Notes under the pieces: generated by a model
Told to the model about the DNA's origin: nothing
The model's input: the letters and a program-made list of their open reading frames with translations, nothing else
Databases searched by the model: none
In this document: positions 19,062-29,199 of the stretch, piece after piece
Numbering within the stretch: the first letter of the stretch is position 1
Layout of the letters: each line of letters opens with the position of its first letter
Made by a program: the position numbers and the translations under genes
Assembly (NCBI GenBank): GCA_021828865.1
Contig: JAJZCW010000015.1
Span: 24,616 to 88,615 of the forward strand
Length of the DNA stretch: 64,000 bases
Reading direction: 5' to 3'
From: Bacillota bacterium
Lineage (GTDB): Bacteria; Bacillota; Bacilli; Alicyclobacillales; SLC66

Positions 19062-19955
19062 ATGTTTGGCAGATTGATCACAGCAATGGTGACTCCTTTT
19101 GACGAAAAAGGGGAGCTTGATTTATCCCGTTTGCCTCGACTGATCGACCATTTGTTAAGCACTGGAACCGAAGGGCTAGTTGTATGTGGGACGACCGGTG
19201 AATCACCAACATTGTCTCATGACGAAAAATTGGCGCTTTTTTCTGCAACAGTGGAGTACGTGTCGGGAAAGGTGCCGGTCATTGCAGGGACAGGCGGCTA
19301 TGACACAAGAAGTGCCGTAGAGTTTACACGAGAAGTGGATAAACTTGGTGTTGATGGATTTTTGCAGGTTTCGCCATACTACAATAAACCTTCCCAAGAA
19401 GGCCTATATCGACACTTCAGGGAAATTGCAGGTTCTACAGATAAACCTGTCATTATCTACAACATACCTGGAAGAACCTCAGTCAACGTGCAAGTGGAGA
19501 CCATGGTTCGATTGGCTGGTATTCCTAACATTGTGGCGGCAAAGGAGTCTTCAGGAGATTTTGCGCAAATATCGAGAATGATTTCGGAAACTCCGGATGA
19601 CTTTATGGTATATAGCGGAGATGACAAGTATGCGTTGCCCATCATGGCACTTGGAGGGACAGGGGTTGTGAGTGTCGCTGCTCATGTGGTGGGGAATGCC
19701 ATGTCGGATATGGTAAACGCCTTTTTTGCAGGGGATCTGAGCACAGCACGCAATCTTCACCATGAATTGTTTCCAGTTTTTGAAGGGCTTTTTCGCACGA
19801 CCAATCCGGTACTTGTTAAAGAAGCGCTCAATCTAATCGGTGTTCCCGTCGGATCTGTCAGGTTACCCTTAGTTTCGGCAACCACAAATGAGAAGCAGGA
19901 ACTAAAAGAAGTGCTCAGCAAATGGACGTCTGAAGTGCAAGTGGATGTCAATTGA
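19062..19955 (+). CDS. dapA: 4-hydroxy-tetrahydrodipicolinate synthase
   Basis: 297 residues, a TIM-barrel class I aldolase. CGTTGESPTL binds pyruvate/semialdehyde, the Tyr lies in VSPYYNKPSQEG, and the Schiff-base Lys is in VAAKESSGD. Its product feeds both lysine/peptidoglycan synthesis and, through DpaAB, spore dipicolinate. The start is 2 nt after the dapG stop. Confidence 0.96.
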   Translation: MFGRLITAMVTPFDEKGELDLSRLPRLIDHLLSTGTEGLVVCGTTGESPTLSHDEKLALFSATVEYVSGKVPVIAGTGGYDTRSAVEFTREVDKLGVDGFLQVSPYYNKPSQEGLYRHFREIAGSTDKPVIIYNIPGRTSVNVQVETMVRLAGIPNIVAAKESSGDFAQISRMISETPDDFMVYSGDDKYALPIMALGGTGVVSVAAHVVGNAMSDMVNAFFAGDLSTARNLHHELFPVFEGLFRTTNPVLVKEALNLIGVPVGSVRLPLVSATTNEKQELKEVLSKWTSEVQVDVN

Positions 19956-19957
19956 AC

Positions 19958-19998
19958 GGTCGGCTATAATCAGACTACCAAACTGGTGCGGCCTTTTT
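19958..19998 (+). terminator. Possible terminator after dapA
   Basis: GGTCG (19958-19962) can pair with CGGCC (19989-19993), enclosing an inner ACCA/TGGT stem, followed by TTTTT. The outer stem is short and the loop is long, so the call is tentative. Confidence 0.4.
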
Positions 19999-20015
19999 AA
20001 CATGGAGGTGTACAA

Positions 20016-21686
20016 TTGAAAAATAATTCCCAGAAATTATCGATCATTCCCTTGGGCGGATTAGGCGAAATCGGCAAAAACATGACAGCCTACATATATG
20101 GGAATGACATTATTGTTGTAGATGCAGGTCTTAAATTTCCAGATGAAGAAATGCTTGGGATTGATATTGTAATTCCCGATATTACATTTCTTGTGGAAAA
20201 TAAGCATAAAGTCCGGGCGATTTTTTTGACACACGGGCATGAAGACCATATTGGCGGATTGCCTTATGTGTTGAAAAGCATTCCTGTCCCCGTCTATGGG
20301 ACCCGTCTGACATTAGGACTTGTAGAACCAAAACTGCGGGAGCACGGGATTCTTGATCAAACAAAACTGATCACGATCAATAATAAAAGCGAAATCAAGA
20401 TTGGCCACTTTACTGTCACATGCTTCAACGTCAGTCATAGTATCCCGGATTCGGTGGGGTATGCCATTGATACGCCAGAGGGGCTTGTGGTGCAGACGGG
20501 GGACTTTAAGTTCGACCAGACGCCTGTCAGTGGGGAACCGCCTGATTATGCCAAAATGACGGCTCTCGGGGAGCGTGGTGTACTGGCGCTATTATCTGAC
20601 AGTACCAATGCGGAACGGCCAGGAATGACCATGTCGGAGCGCACCGTTGGCGTGACGATTGACGATGTTTTTCAATCTGCAGAGGGCAGGGTCATTTTGG
20701 CCACTTTTGCGTCCAATATTCATCGCATTCAGCAGGTCATTTATTCTGCAGAGCGGACAGGCCGTAAAGTGGCTGTGATCGGGCGCAGCATGGTGAACAA
20801 CATCGGAATTGCCAAAGATCTTGGATATCTAAAAGTGAATCCATCGACGCTTATTGAACCGGATGAAATATCTCGTTACAATGCACGGGAAGTGGCGCTT
20901 TTAACCACAGGTTCGCAAGGGGAGCCGATGTCAGCGTTAACGCGTATGGCTAGAGCTACCCATCGCAAGGTAGAGATCATACCAGGTGATACGGTCATCA
21001 TCGCGTCATCCCCAATTCCTGGGAATGAAAAATCAATTTCGAGAACGATTGATCAACTTTTCCGGGTAGGCGCGCACGTGATCTATCAGTCCGTTTCTGG
21101 CGTTCATGTATCCGGTCATGGCAGCCAGGAAGATTTGAAACTCATGTTGAATTTTATTAAACCCAAGTATTTCCTGCCGGTTCACGGTGAACATCGGATG
21201 CAGAGAAAACATGCAGAATTAGGCGAAGCAACAGGAGTAAACCCTGATCAGATCTTTTTGCTTGACATTGGCGATGTGATTGAATTCCAAGGTGGCGTGG
21301 CACGTCTAGGAGGCAGGGTCACTGCAGGTTCCGTGATGATTGACGGACTTGGTGTAGGCGATGTGGGTAACATCGTGCTGAGAGACAGGAAATTATTGTC
21401 TCAGGATGGAATCTTGGTGGTGGTCGTTACCTTGTCTAAACAGACGGGTACTATTCTATCTGGGCCGGATATCATTTCTAGAGGATTCGTCTATGTTCGG
21501 GAGTCTGAGGAATTGCTGGAAGAAGCGAATCGGATCGTATCTGCTACGCTGCAAAAACTGGTTAGTGAAGAAAATGTCAACGACTGGTCAGGGCTCAAAA
21601 CAGGGGTTCGTGACTCGGTAAGCCGTTTTCTTTATGAACAGACACGCAGGCGACCAATGGTGCTTCCGATTATTATGGAAGTCTGA
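20016..21686 (+). CDS. rnj: Ribonuclease J
   Basis: 556 residues. Beta-lactamase fold with the metal-binding motif HGHEDHIGG (~74-82), beta-CASP segment with RMARATHRK and HVSGHGSQEDL, and the C-terminal domain with DGLGVGDVGNIVLRDR. It combines endoribonuclease and 5'-3' exoribonuclease activities. The locus (after dapA, before tepA) is that of rnjB in B. subtilis, but the motif is intact like RNase J1, whereas B. subtilis J2 carries a degenerate version. GGAGGTG precedes TTG 20016. Confidence 0.95.
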   Translation: MKNNSQKLSIIPLGGLGEIGKNMTAYIYGNDIIVVDAGLKFPDEEMLGIDIVIPDITFLVENKHKVRAIFLTHGHEDHIGGLPYVLKSIPVPVYGTRLTLGLVEPKLREHGILDQTKLITINNKSEIKIGHFTVTCFNVSHSIPDSVGYAIDTPEGLVVQTGDFKFDQTPVSGEPPDYAKMTALGERGVLALLSDSTNAERPGMTMSERTVGVTIDDVFQSAEGRVILATFASNIHRIQQVIYSAERTGRKVAVIGRSMVNNIGIAKDLGYLKVNPSTLIEPDEISRYNAREVALLTTGSQGEPMSALTRMARATHRKVEIIPGDTVIIASSPIPGNEKSISRTIDQLFRVGAHVIYQSVSGVHVSGHGSQEDLKLMLNFIKPKYFLPVHGEHRMQRKHAELGEATGVNPDQIFLLDIGDVIEFQGGVARLGGRVTAGSVMIDGLGVGDVGNIVLRDRKLLSQDGILVVVVTLSKQTGTILSGPDIISRGFVYVRESEELLEEANRIVSATLQKLVSEENVNDWSGLKTGVRDSVSRFLYEQTRRRPMVLPIIMEV

Positions 21687-21737
21687 ATTAGACACCATCA
21701 TTTGGTTCACACTAAACCCTGTTAAGGGGGGAATCAA

Positions 21738-22484
21738 ATGGTGCAAAATCCAGGCAACTTGGGAGAATACACGACATCTCCTTCGGAATCTCCTGTGGAC
21801 ATGCAGGATCCAGGCGTCTCAACACTTGAGAAATTCGGGCAAACGCAAGTATTACAGAACGAATCCAACATCTATTGTTTGACAATTATTGGACAAGTGG
21901 AAGGCCATTATGTCCTTCCACCGCAAAACAAGACGACGAAGTATGAACATGTCATTCCTCAGTTGGTTGCAGCAGAGCAGAATGATAATATTGAAGGCGT
22001 ACTCATTATCCTCAATACAGTCGGTGGGGATGTGGAAGCCGGTTTGGCGCTGTCAGAGATGATTGCTTCGCTGTCTAAGCCCACGGTCACACTGGTCTTG
22101 GGGGGTGGGCATAGCATTGGTATTCCCGTGGCGGTGGCAAGTGATTATTCATTTATTGCGGAAACAGCATCTATGACAGTGCATCCCATTCGCCTGAATG
22201 GGCTTGTCATTGGGGTACCGCAAAGCTTTGAATACTTAGAGCGCATGCAAGAGCGTGTGACGCGGTTTATCACCCAGCATTCACGAATTTCTGAGGCTAC
22301 CTTGCGCGAATTGATGATGAAAACCGGCGAGTTGACCCGCGATATTGGAACCACCCTGATTGGACCCGATGCAGTCGAATATGGGCTCATCAACGAAATT
22401 GGCGGGGTGGGGTCGGCAATGGCCAAACTGAAGGACATGATTGAAGAATATCGATTGCGCAAACCAAAGGGTGGCATACAATGA
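21738..22484 (+). CDS. tepA: ClpP-like translocation-enhancing protein TepA
   Basis: 248 residues of the ClpP/crotonase-like serine protease fold. [18 protein letters not shown] corresponds to the ClpP N-terminal core; the probable nucleophile Ser lies in [12 protein letters not shown] and the His in MTVHPIR. TepA (YmfB) is a cytoplasmic protease-like protein reported to aid protein export in B. subtilis. The first ~45 residues are poorly conserved. It is coupled to ylzJ by an ATGA overlap. Confidence 0.92.
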   Translation: MVQNPGNLGEYTTSPSESPVDMQDPGVSTLEKFGQTQVLQNESNIYCLTIIGQVEGHYVLPPQNKTTKYEHVIPQLVAAEQNDNIEGVLIILNTVGGDVEAGLALSEMIASLSKPTVTLVLGGGHSIGIPVAVASDYSFIAETASMTVHPIRLNGLVIGVPQSFEYLERMQERVTRFITQHSRISEATLRELMMKTGELTRDIGTTLIGPDAVEYGLINEIGGVGSAMAKLKDMIEEYRLRKPKGGIQ

Positions 22485-22699
22485 TATGGTCAATCGTTCC
22501 TTCCGAATTTATTTTTCAGAATCTTTACGAACCGCCTACTCAGGGGAAAAAAGAAACCTTGCACGTAGGTGGAGTGGTCATGGTTGTGGAAGTAACAGGT
22601 TTTGGACAAGCCAAAATCGAACGGTTAATTTCGCCTAATGCCGGGGATTACCTAAAGCCGGAATGGATGCCAGGACAGGTGATTCGCTTGTTTCCATAA
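22481..22699 (+). CDS. ylzJ: YlzJ-like protein
   Basis: 72 residues. [10 protein letters not shown] near the start and the acidic-free, mostly beta composition match the YlzJ family, whose function is unknown. Its ATG overlaps the tepA stop and it lies just before spoIIIE, the family's invariant position in Bacilli. Confidence 0.85.
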   Translation: MIWSIVPSEFIFQNLYEPPTQGKKETLHVGGVVMVVEVTGFGQAKIERLISPNAGDYLKPEWMPGQVIRLFP

Positions 22700-22723
22700 G
22701 GTTCCGCGATGCGGAACCTTTTT
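22698..22723 (+). terminator. tepA-ylzJ intrinsic terminator
   Basis: AAGGTTCCGC (22698-22707), loop GAT, GCGGAACCTT (22711-22720), then T residues: a perfect 10-bp stem starting in the ylzJ stop codon. Confidence 0.92.
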
Positions 22724-22788
22724 AATGCAGGAAACCGATCATGTGTTCGCGAACTAGTTGTGAATGGTGAGAATTTGGAGGAAGTTTG

Positions 22789-25320
22789 ATGGCTAAGCTG
22801 GATCACACGAAACGTTTACTCAAATACGAGATATTTGGCTTGGCGCTACTGGTGCTGGGACTGGTCATACTGGGGGATCTGGGTGCGGTAGGACAATCCC
22901 TCGATGATCTGTGTGTCGTATTAGCTGGCAACTGGCACTTCTTGCTTCCTCTTTATCTGTTATGGATGGCGGGTTGGATCATGATCAAGCGCCATCGCTT
23001 TCGTTTTACTTCACTGCAAACTGGAATTTTGATGTTGCTTCTTGTGGTATTAACTTGGAGTGAAATGGATCTTTATGCGTTAGCGGTGAAAGCATACGGG
23101 AGCAATCCTAACTTGTTGGCGCTAACTCGGACAGGGATTAATACGCTTTCCGCTTCACTAAAGGTCCTTGTGGAAACCAAAAACGGGGTAATGCCTCCTG
23201 CAAGTGCGGGTGGCGGGATGATCGGTTTTGCTCTTTTCAGCGGATTAAAATATCTGTTTGCCGTTACTGGAACTACACTCATTCTGATCGCATCGACTTT
23301 AGTAGGGTTAGTGTTCATTACCAGGCGCTCTCTAGTTACGACTCTTGGCAAAGGATCGAAGTATTTTGAAAAACGCATTGATCGCGGTTGGACGCGAGCG
23401 GTGAAATGGTTCTCCCGCTCTTTGCAGGCGGAAGGCAATAAGAAAAAAGTCCGTCGTCAATCAGAAAAAAGCACACCATTGCAGAGCAGTGAAGATGAAA
23501 TTCACGAGGAGTTGCCAACTAGTAAAAGAAAAGGTCGCAAAAGGAGAAAAGACAATTCGATGGCGCAGGATGCGGTGAAGACGTTTGATGAATTGAATGA
23601 GGAAAACACCATGTCTTCCAATTCTTTTCCTTTTCCTGACTTTGGAATGCCATACCATGAAGAGCCGAATTTTGAGCATTTCATCACTACGGAAAGTGGG
23701 CAAATAGAAGCCGATTGGCAACACGACGAACTCCACGTCGAGGACAACGGAATTAATGAGCCACAATTTGAGGTGCAGGCTGAGGATCATCGAATCGTCG
23801 TTCGGTTGCCAGAGCGCGAATTTCAGGAATTGGCGCCGGACCCACTCTTCACATCATCCGTTGGGGCACAGGTGACACCCAACCATCCTGTGCGTCCCTA
23901 TCGATTACCAGACCCACGACTTCTCCATCGAAGTGAGGCTAAAAAAGGGGAAAGAACCGCATCACAGCGAGAACTTCAAGCAAATGCGGCGAAGCTGTCC
24001 GAAACATTTGAGAGTTTCGGCGTACATGTTAAAGTGTTGGGCTATAGTCGCGGACCGGCTGTGACGAGGTATGAGATACAACCTGCGACAGGGGTTAAGG
24101 TTTCGCGGATTCTCAATCTGGCAGATGATCTCGCGTTGGCGCTTGCCGCGAGGGATATTCGCATTGAGGCGCCGATCCCCGGCAAGTCGGCGGTGGGGAT
24201 TGAAGTGCCGAATAATGAAGTGGCTGTGGTGACGCTGCGCGATGTGATTGAAACCCCTACATTTCAGGAAGCAAAATCACCACTTTCCTTTATCCTTGGT
24301 AAGGATATCGCAGGTAATGCCATTATTGCAGATCTGGCCAAAATGCCCCATTTGTTAGTGGCAGGAGCTACTGGATCTGGGAAAAGCGTATGTATCAATG
24401 GGCTTATCTCTAGTATGCTTTTTCGTGCAAAACCGGATGAAGTCAAGTTTATTATGATCGACCCCAAAATGGTGGAACTCGGTGTATATAATGGCATTCC
24501 CCATCTTTTCTCGCCAGTCGTGACAGATGCTCGTAAAGCGGCTGGTGCCTTGCGAAAAGTAGTGGCAGAAATGGAGCAGCGCTATGAGCGTTTTTCCAAG
24601 GCCAAAGTTAGAGATCTTGAACGCTACAATCAATACGCTATCAGTCAGGGAATTCCGACTCTGCCACTGATCGTGGTGATTATTGATGAGTTAGCGGATT
24701 TGATGATGGTAGCACCAGGTGATGTGGAGGACGCCATTTGTAGACTCGCACAAATGGCTAGGGCAGCGGGCATTCATTTGGTGGTAGCCACTCAGCGCCC
24801 CTCAGTTGATGTCATTACGGGGCTGATCAAGGCAAATGTCCCTTCGCGAATTGCCTTTTCCGTATCATCCGGTGTGGACTCCCGCACCATTCTTGACATG
24901 GCTGGCGCTGAAAAATTGCTTGGTAGGGGAGATATGCTTTTTATGCCTGTAGGCGCCTCCAAACCCATTCGTTTGCAAGGGGCATTTATTTCTGAAAATG
25001 AAGTCGAAAAACTTACCGAATATGTGCGCAAACAACAAGAAGCCGAATATGTGGAGGACTTTAGCCACCTTGAAATCGAGAAAAATGATGCCAGTGCTGA
25101 TTATGATCCGCTTTATGAAGAGGCGGTACGACTGGTGGTGGAGTCTGAGCAGGCCTCTGTTTCCTTTATACAAAGAAAATTAAAAGTGGGATACGCTAGG
25201 GCAGCGCGTATTGTCGATCAATTAGAGCAATCTGGAGTGATCGGACCATTTGAAAACAGTAAGCCAAGAGAAGTGTTACTAAGTCGGGAAGCTTGGGTAG
25301 AGCGTCAATCCAATATGTAA
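22789..25320 (+). CDS. spoIIIE: DNA translocase SpoIIIE/FtsK
   Basis: 843 residues. About four transmembrane helices lie in residues ~15-190, then a charged linker (~200-380, basic then acidic), then the motor domain with Walker [10 protein letters not shown] (~525), Walker [13 protein letters not shown] and [20 protein letters not shown] winged-helix gamma domain forms the C-terminus ([14 protein letters not shown] onward), which reads SRS/KOPS-type orienting sites. It pumps the chromosome into the forespore and clears trapped DNA at division. ATG 22789 follows TGGAGGAAG. Confidence 0.97.
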   Translation: MAKLDHTKRLLKYEIFGLALLVLGLVILGDLGAVGQSLDDLCVVLAGNWHFLLPLYLLWMAGWIMIKRHRFRFTSLQTGILMLLLVVLTWSEMDLYALAVKAYGSNPNLLALTRTGINTLSASLKVLVETKNGVMPPASAGGGMIGFALFSGLKYLFAVTGTTLILIASTLVGLVFITRRSLVTTLGKGSKYFEKRIDRGWTRAVKWFSRSLQAEGNKKKVRRQSEKSTPLQSSEDEIHEELPTSKRKGRKRRKDNSMAQDAVKTFDELNEENTMSSNSFPFPDFGMPYHEEPNFEHFITTESGQIEADWQHDELHVEDNGINEPQFEVQAEDHRIVVRLPEREFQELAPDPLFTSSVGAQVTPNHPVRPYRLPDPRLLHRSEAKKGERTASQRELQANAAKLSETFESFGVHVKVLGYSRGPAVTRYEIQPATGVKVSRILNLADDLALALAARDIRIEAPIPGKSAVGIEVPNNEVAVVTLRDVIETPTFQEAKSPLSFILGKDIAGNAIIADLAKMPHLLVAGATGSGKSVCINGLISSMLFRAKPDEVKFIMIDPKMVELGVYNGIPHLFSPVVTDARKAAGALRKVVAEMEQRYERFSKAKVRDLERYNQYAISQGIPTLPLIVVIIDELADLMMVAPGDVEDAICRLAQMARAAGIHLVVATQRPSVDVITGLIKANVPSRIAFSVSSGVDSRTILDMAGAEKLLGRGDMLFMPVGASKPIRLQGAFISENEVEKLTEYVRKQQEAEYVEDFSHLEIEKNDASADYDPLYEEAVRLVVESEQASVSFIQRKLKVGYARAARIVDQLEQSGVIGPFENSKPREVLLSREAWVERQSNM

Positions 25321-25383
25321 ATGTGGACATGTTTTCCTGTTTGATGCGTATACATGTATTCAGCATCTGCAGGAGGTTCACAA

Positions 25384-25938
25384 ATGTTCATAAAATGGAT
25401 AACGAGAAAAAAAGTGTGGCTAATATTGGTTGGCGCTATTGGTTTGGCGTTTTTGTACATGTGGTTGGGGTATTATCCAAAACACACGACCAGTCTTGTA
25501 CCTATCTCGCCGCCTGTCAAATTTTCAAACCTCGCCATTTCAGCAGGAGTGGAAAAAAAGCTTTCGCTTGCGTTGACTAGCGCTGTGCCGGAACTTGAAG
25601 AAGTCTATTATCAATTGTTAAAAAACGGGGATTTAATGATTGTGGGAACCGCATCTTTAGACGGGTATGGAGATGAGTATAGCATTGCATCTGACATGAC
25701 AACTCGCTTTTTGCAAACCGCCTACCAAGTGTCACCTATTCCTGTTGACTATGCTGCGCTTTACACCACTTATCATGGAAGGTATATGATGGCGGCTGGG
25801 CTTGGAAGGAAGGCGTTACAGGAAGTGTCGCTTACCGCACTTGCTGCGGACCAGGGGACGGAGCTGATGAATCAGTTGGTCCATATCGATAATTTTAATG
25901 GGGCGCTATCCACTCAGGCGTTTGCCGAGTACCGATAG
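25384..25938 (+). CDS. Unknown membrane-anchored protein
   Basis: 184 residues. One N-terminal transmembrane helix (~11-30, WLILVGAIGLAFLYMWLG) follows a basic start, so most of the protein should be outside the membrane. No family was recognised. CAGGAGGT (25370-25377) supports ATG 25384. It follows spoIIIE on the same strand. A 9-bp inverted repeat (GGCGCTATC 25902-25910, GATAGCGCC 25934-25942) spans its stop codon but lacks a U-tract. Confidence 0.75.
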   Translation: MFIKWITRKKVWLILVGAIGLAFLYMWLGYYPKHTTSLVPISPPVKFSNLAISAGVEKKLSLALTSAVPELEEVYYQLLKNGDLMIVGTASLDGYGDEYSIASDMTTRFLQTAYQVSPIPVDYAALYTTYHGRYMMAAGLGRKALQEVSLTALAADQGTELMNQLVHIDNFNGALSTQAFAEYR

Positions 25939-25971
25939 CGCCTCCAGAATCTTCGTCGTGCACCGTACTGT

Positions 25972-26319
25972 TTAGGGTTCGTAACGGTGATTTTCCGCGC
26001 CAACTATATACAGTTGCGTAAAGCCAATCTGGGATTTGCGAATGTGTTTGATGAGCTGTCTGAAAATCGCTTCATGGCCCGTTTTAAAGAGCGTCTCTAT
26101 GATGGTGTGGGCGGTGAATGGCTCATCTAAACTGGCTCGAACATTGGGATCATCTTCAAGATGACCGATCCATTCGTCCTGATACCTTTCTCCACGTCTC
26201 TCTGCATACGCGCTATGGTAAAGATCCTTTACTGAAAAAGGGGCTTCGATGGTCTTCAGATAGAAATTTAATTGATAAAACGCTTGGGCCACTGACCGAT
26301 GGTCCTTATTTGTATTCAT
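25972..26319 (-). CDS. Unknown small protein
   Basis: 115 residues, rich in charged and aromatic residues, no signal or membrane segment, no recognised motif. It is accepted as a gene because its ATG (26317-26319) is preceded by GAGGTG at ideal spacing and no gene competes on the other strand. It is convergent with the unknown gene on the left and divergent from the lipoprotein gene on the right. Confidence 0.6.
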   Translation of the reverse strand: MNTNKDHRSVAQAFYQLNFYLKTIEAPFSVKDLYHSAYAERRGERYQDEWIGHLEDDPNVRASLDEPFTAHTIIETLFKTGHEAIFRQLIKHIRKSQIGFTQLYIVGAENHRYEP

Positions 26320-26425
26320 TGCTTACACCTCAAATTTATTATGAGACAACATGAGTTAACTAGCAAGTCTGGATTCTATGATGGTACAATAAATGAACAA
26401 AATAAAATTGATGGGGTCAGGATTA

Positions 26426-27427
26426 ATGCATCATCGTTTGCGCGTGATTTTGAGTTTTCTAAGTATGGCGACTGTTTTTTCTCTTGCAGGTTGTGGTTTT
26501 ATCAATGTGGCGGATCTGACTCCCACAGTCAAAAAGACAAGTGTGCTGGTGGTGGGGCCAAACACATGGTTGAAAAGCGCACAAGTGGCAACGAGGATAG
26601 CTGAATCACCGCAAGGAGTAAGTGTCATTTCGCTTGGGACTGATGGCGTGGCCTTGTCCAGTTTGCTGAAGCAAATTGAAAACTCTACAGCCAATTCGGT
26701 CATCCTGATACAACCAAGTGCTAAATTGATGCAATTGCCAGCAAAGCATCCCAATACGCATTTTTATTTGGTTGGAAATTCAACAGGAGTTACGGGGAAG
26801 AATATCACATCGCTTACCGCTAGCGATCAACAGTTGGCATCTATTGCCGGGTATATTGGGGGTGGAAGTACTGCACGCGGGCAATCCATCAATATCTTGC
26901 CGGGTTATACCGTTCCCTCCACGGTCAAGACGTCAGTGGTGGATGCCGTGTATTCGGGGGCTCATGCTGCTTTTTCATCGAATCCAGTGCAGTGGGTCAA
27001 TCCACCAGTCAGTACCACCATCTCTCAAGGAGTATGGGTGGTGTGGGGGACAGTGCCAGCAAGCGATCTTTCAAGACTGGTGACCGCCAATCAAAAGTTA
27101 GTCGCTGTGAACAGCAACAACAACCTGTCAGGCACAGCCGTTCTCGCAAGCTATTCAGAAACGTCATTGATTGCAAACGGCGTCGAAGCAGCACTGAATG
27201 CGATTTATCACCATCAATCCCTTCCGTCGGTGTGGAATGTGTCTGTCCAATTTCAACTGAATACCGTTTCCAGTTGGCAGCATCAAGTCGGTGTGAGCAA
27301 TTACGAACAGATGATCTCCACAGGCACGCTCTCGCCCACAGGGTTTCTACAAAACGTACCAAGCGTAAGTACCGCGCAATCGCTACATCTGCCGGTTCCT
27401 CCTACGCTTAATACCACAACAGGTTAG
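26426..27427 (+). CDS. BMP-like substrate-binding lipoprotein, divergent
   Basis: 333 residues. A lipoprotein signal with lipobox LAGC (Cys ~24) predicts a membrane-anchored extracellular protein. The rest resembles, weakly, the Bmp/PnrA periplasmic-binding fold (repeated VLVVG, HFYLVGNS, VVWGTVPASD segments). Bmp lipoproteins normally bind nucleosides for an ABC importer, but no permease or ATPase gene is near. ATG 26426 is preferred to 26393 because the latter lies at a possible -10 (TACAAT 26385-26390). Ser/Thr/Asn-rich composition. Function is uncertain. Confidence 0.6.
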   Translation: MHHRLRVILSFLSMATVFSLAGCGFINVADLTPTVKKTSVLVVGPNTWLKSAQVATRIAESPQGVSVISLGTDGVALSSLLKQIENSTANSVILIQPSAKLMQLPAKHPNTHFYLVGNSTGVTGKNITSLTASDQQLASIAGYIGGGSTARGQSINILPGYTVPSTVKTSVVDAVYSGAHAAFSSNPVQWVNPPVSTTISQGVWVVWGTVPASDLSRLVTANQKLVAVNSNNNLSGTAVLASYSETSLIANGVEAALNAIYHHQSLPSVWNVSVQFQLNTVSSWQHQVGVSNYEQMISTGTLSPTGFLQNVPSVSTAQSLHLPVPPTLNTTTG

Positions 27428-27437
27428 GAGTGATAGT

Positions 27438-28199
27438 TTGAACGAATGGTATCTTGAATATCATATTTATAAAGACCGTTTTGGCCTACTTGGAGACATA
27501 GCCTCACTGCTTGGCATGATGGCCATTAATATTGAGACTCTCAGGGATATTGAGGATCGAAGAAGGGGTTTTTTGATTCGCACCGATGATCCTGCCAAGA
27601 TAGAGAGCTTGCGCACGTTGCTTGAATATGTAGAAAATATTAAAGTGACTGCATTGCGGCAACCCACATTATTGGACCGATTGGCGCTTCGACATGGCAA
27701 ATTGATAACAAAATCGGAACAGGAAGAGAAAGTGAATACCTATCAATTTACTCGTGATGAACTGGGTATGTTGGTAGATTTTCTCGGGGAACACTTGAAG
27801 GTTACCGGGAATCAGGTGATGGGGATAAGAGGAATGCCGCGAGTCGGGAAAACCGAATCCTTGGTGGCTGCCAGTGTGTATGCAGGGAAAAGATGGACGG
27901 TTGTTTCTTCCACTCTGCTGAAGCAGACCATTCGTACTGATTTGGAAGATGAGGAGTTCAGCACCGATGATCATGTGTATATCATTGATGGCATTGTGTC
28001 TACACTGAGGGGGAACGAAGATCATATGCGATTGGTGAAACGCATTTTGAGACTCGATGCACCTAAAATTATTGAGCATCCAGATATTTTCGTTCAGCAC
28101 TCGGAATTTAATTGGAATTTGTTTGATCGCGTGATTGAATTGCGCAATACTCCTGATGAAGAAATTACATATGAAGCGCTCGAGCACTTAGGTCAATAG
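27438..28199 (+). CDS. ymfK: YmfK family protein (DUF3388)
   Basis: 253 residues. An N-terminal ACT-like domain (EYHIYKDRFGLLGDIASLLG, ~5-75) is followed by a P-loop NTPase-like segment GMPRVGKTES (~137-146) and IIDGI as a possible Walker B. B. subtilis YmfK occupies the same site before rodZ. Its role is unknown; an amino-acid- or ligand-responsive NTPase is a fair guess. AGGAGTGATAG precedes TTG 27438. Confidence 0.82.
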   Translation: MNEWYLEYHIYKDRFGLLGDIASLLGMMAINIETLRDIEDRRRGFLIRTDDPAKIESLRTLLEYVENIKVTALRQPTLLDRLALRHGKLITKSEQEEKVNTYQFTRDELGMLVDFLGEHLKVTGNQVMGIRGMPRVGKTESLVAASVYAGKRWTVVSSTLLKQTIRTDLEDEEFSTDDHVYIIDGIVSTLRGNEDHMRLVKRILRLDAPKIIEHPDIFVQHSEFNWNLFDRVIELRNTPDEEITYEALEHLGQ

Positions 28200-28214
28200 G
28201 ATTAGGGGTAGGGG

Positions 28215-29174
28215 GTGTTTCGCCTGCAAAGCAATGGCCCAGGCTCCTCTAAGGAGGCAGAGCATCAAGTAGCCCGTTTGCATGAGTTGGGTGAATATCT
28301 AAAACGGACTCGGGAAGAGAAAGGAAAGACAATTGATGAGGTGGTGGAAGCCACCAAAATACGCAGCCGGTACGTCCAGGCGATCGAATCAGGGGACCTC
28401 AGTGTATTGCCCGGAATTGTCTATGCGCGTGGTTTTGTGCGTGGATATGCGGATTATTTGGGGCTTGACGGCGCAAAGATAGCGAATCAATATTTGGGCA
28501 GTTCAGCCGAACAAGCACAAGAAGAACGAGAGGTACAAAAACCTACTGTCTCTGTGCCTGCAATGCCACCGCGTAAGGCAAAGCCCTCTAGTAATAAAGT
28601 GATGGCTGAACGGAAACAACGCGGGGTGGTAGGTAAGCCAGTTAATAAACACCGATCGAAGTCATCTGGCATCATGTGGGTGGCGGGCGTGGTGCTACTT
28701 TTTACTGCTGCGGTCGTTGCGTATACTTCTTTGAGTTCATCACCTTCCCATCCGCAGTCCAAGTTGCCATCAACGGGTACAGTTATCAATCCGAAGGCCA
28801 CAGGTTCTGCGGTAGCGCAGTCACATGGCACTAAACCAAAGCATCATCCAAAGGCAGTCTTGCCATCGGTCAATTTTGTCCAAACAGCGACAGGCAGATA
28901 TTCGGCCACTTACTCAGTCATCACGAATCAACCGTTAACGATAGCGGTTAAAGCGGTGTCAGGGAAGTGCTGGTTTGAGGTAACGGCAGATGGTAATGTG
29001 ATTGTCCCCAGCTTAACTCTTCAACCTGGCGAACAGCAGACTTGGAAGGCAAATTCAAGCATGTCGATGATTGTGGGAAACAGTTCACATATTGAAATGA
29101 CGATTAATGGGGTCAATGCCCCCTTGAATAAGCATTCAAACGGAGGCTTCACCTATACCTTTAATCGCAAGTAA
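28215..29174 (+). CDS. rodZ: RodZ-like cytoskeletal/cell-shape protein (YmfM)
   Basis: 319 residues. Cytoplasmic Xre-type HTH (~22-95, GEYLKRTREEKGKTIDEV and RYVQAIESGDLSVLP with ARGFVRGYADYLGLD), a basic linker, one transmembrane helix (~155-175, IMWVAGVVLLFTAAVVAYTS), a Ser/Pro/His-rich stretch and an extracellular DUF4115 beta domain (~220-319). RodZ couples MreB filaments to the cell-wall elongation complex. Position before pgsA is conserved, with yajQ and rimO interposed here. Confidence 0.92.
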   Translation: MFRLQSNGPGSSKEAEHQVARLHELGEYLKRTREEKGKTIDEVVEATKIRSRYVQAIESGDLSVLPGIVYARGFVRGYADYLGLDGAKIANQYLGSSAEQAQEEREVQKPTVSVPAMPPRKAKPSSNKVMAERKQRGVVGKPVNKHRSKSSGIMWVAGVVLLFTAAVVAYTSLSSSPSHPQSKLPSTGTVINPKATGSAVAQSHGTKPKHHPKAVLPSVNFVQTATGRYSATYSVITNQPLTIAVKAVSGKCWFEVTADGNVIVPSLTLQPGEQQTWKANSSMSMIVGNSSHIEMTINGVNAPLNKHSNGGFTYTFNRK

Positions 29175-29199
29175 GTTTAACTGAGGGGGAGTTTTAATC

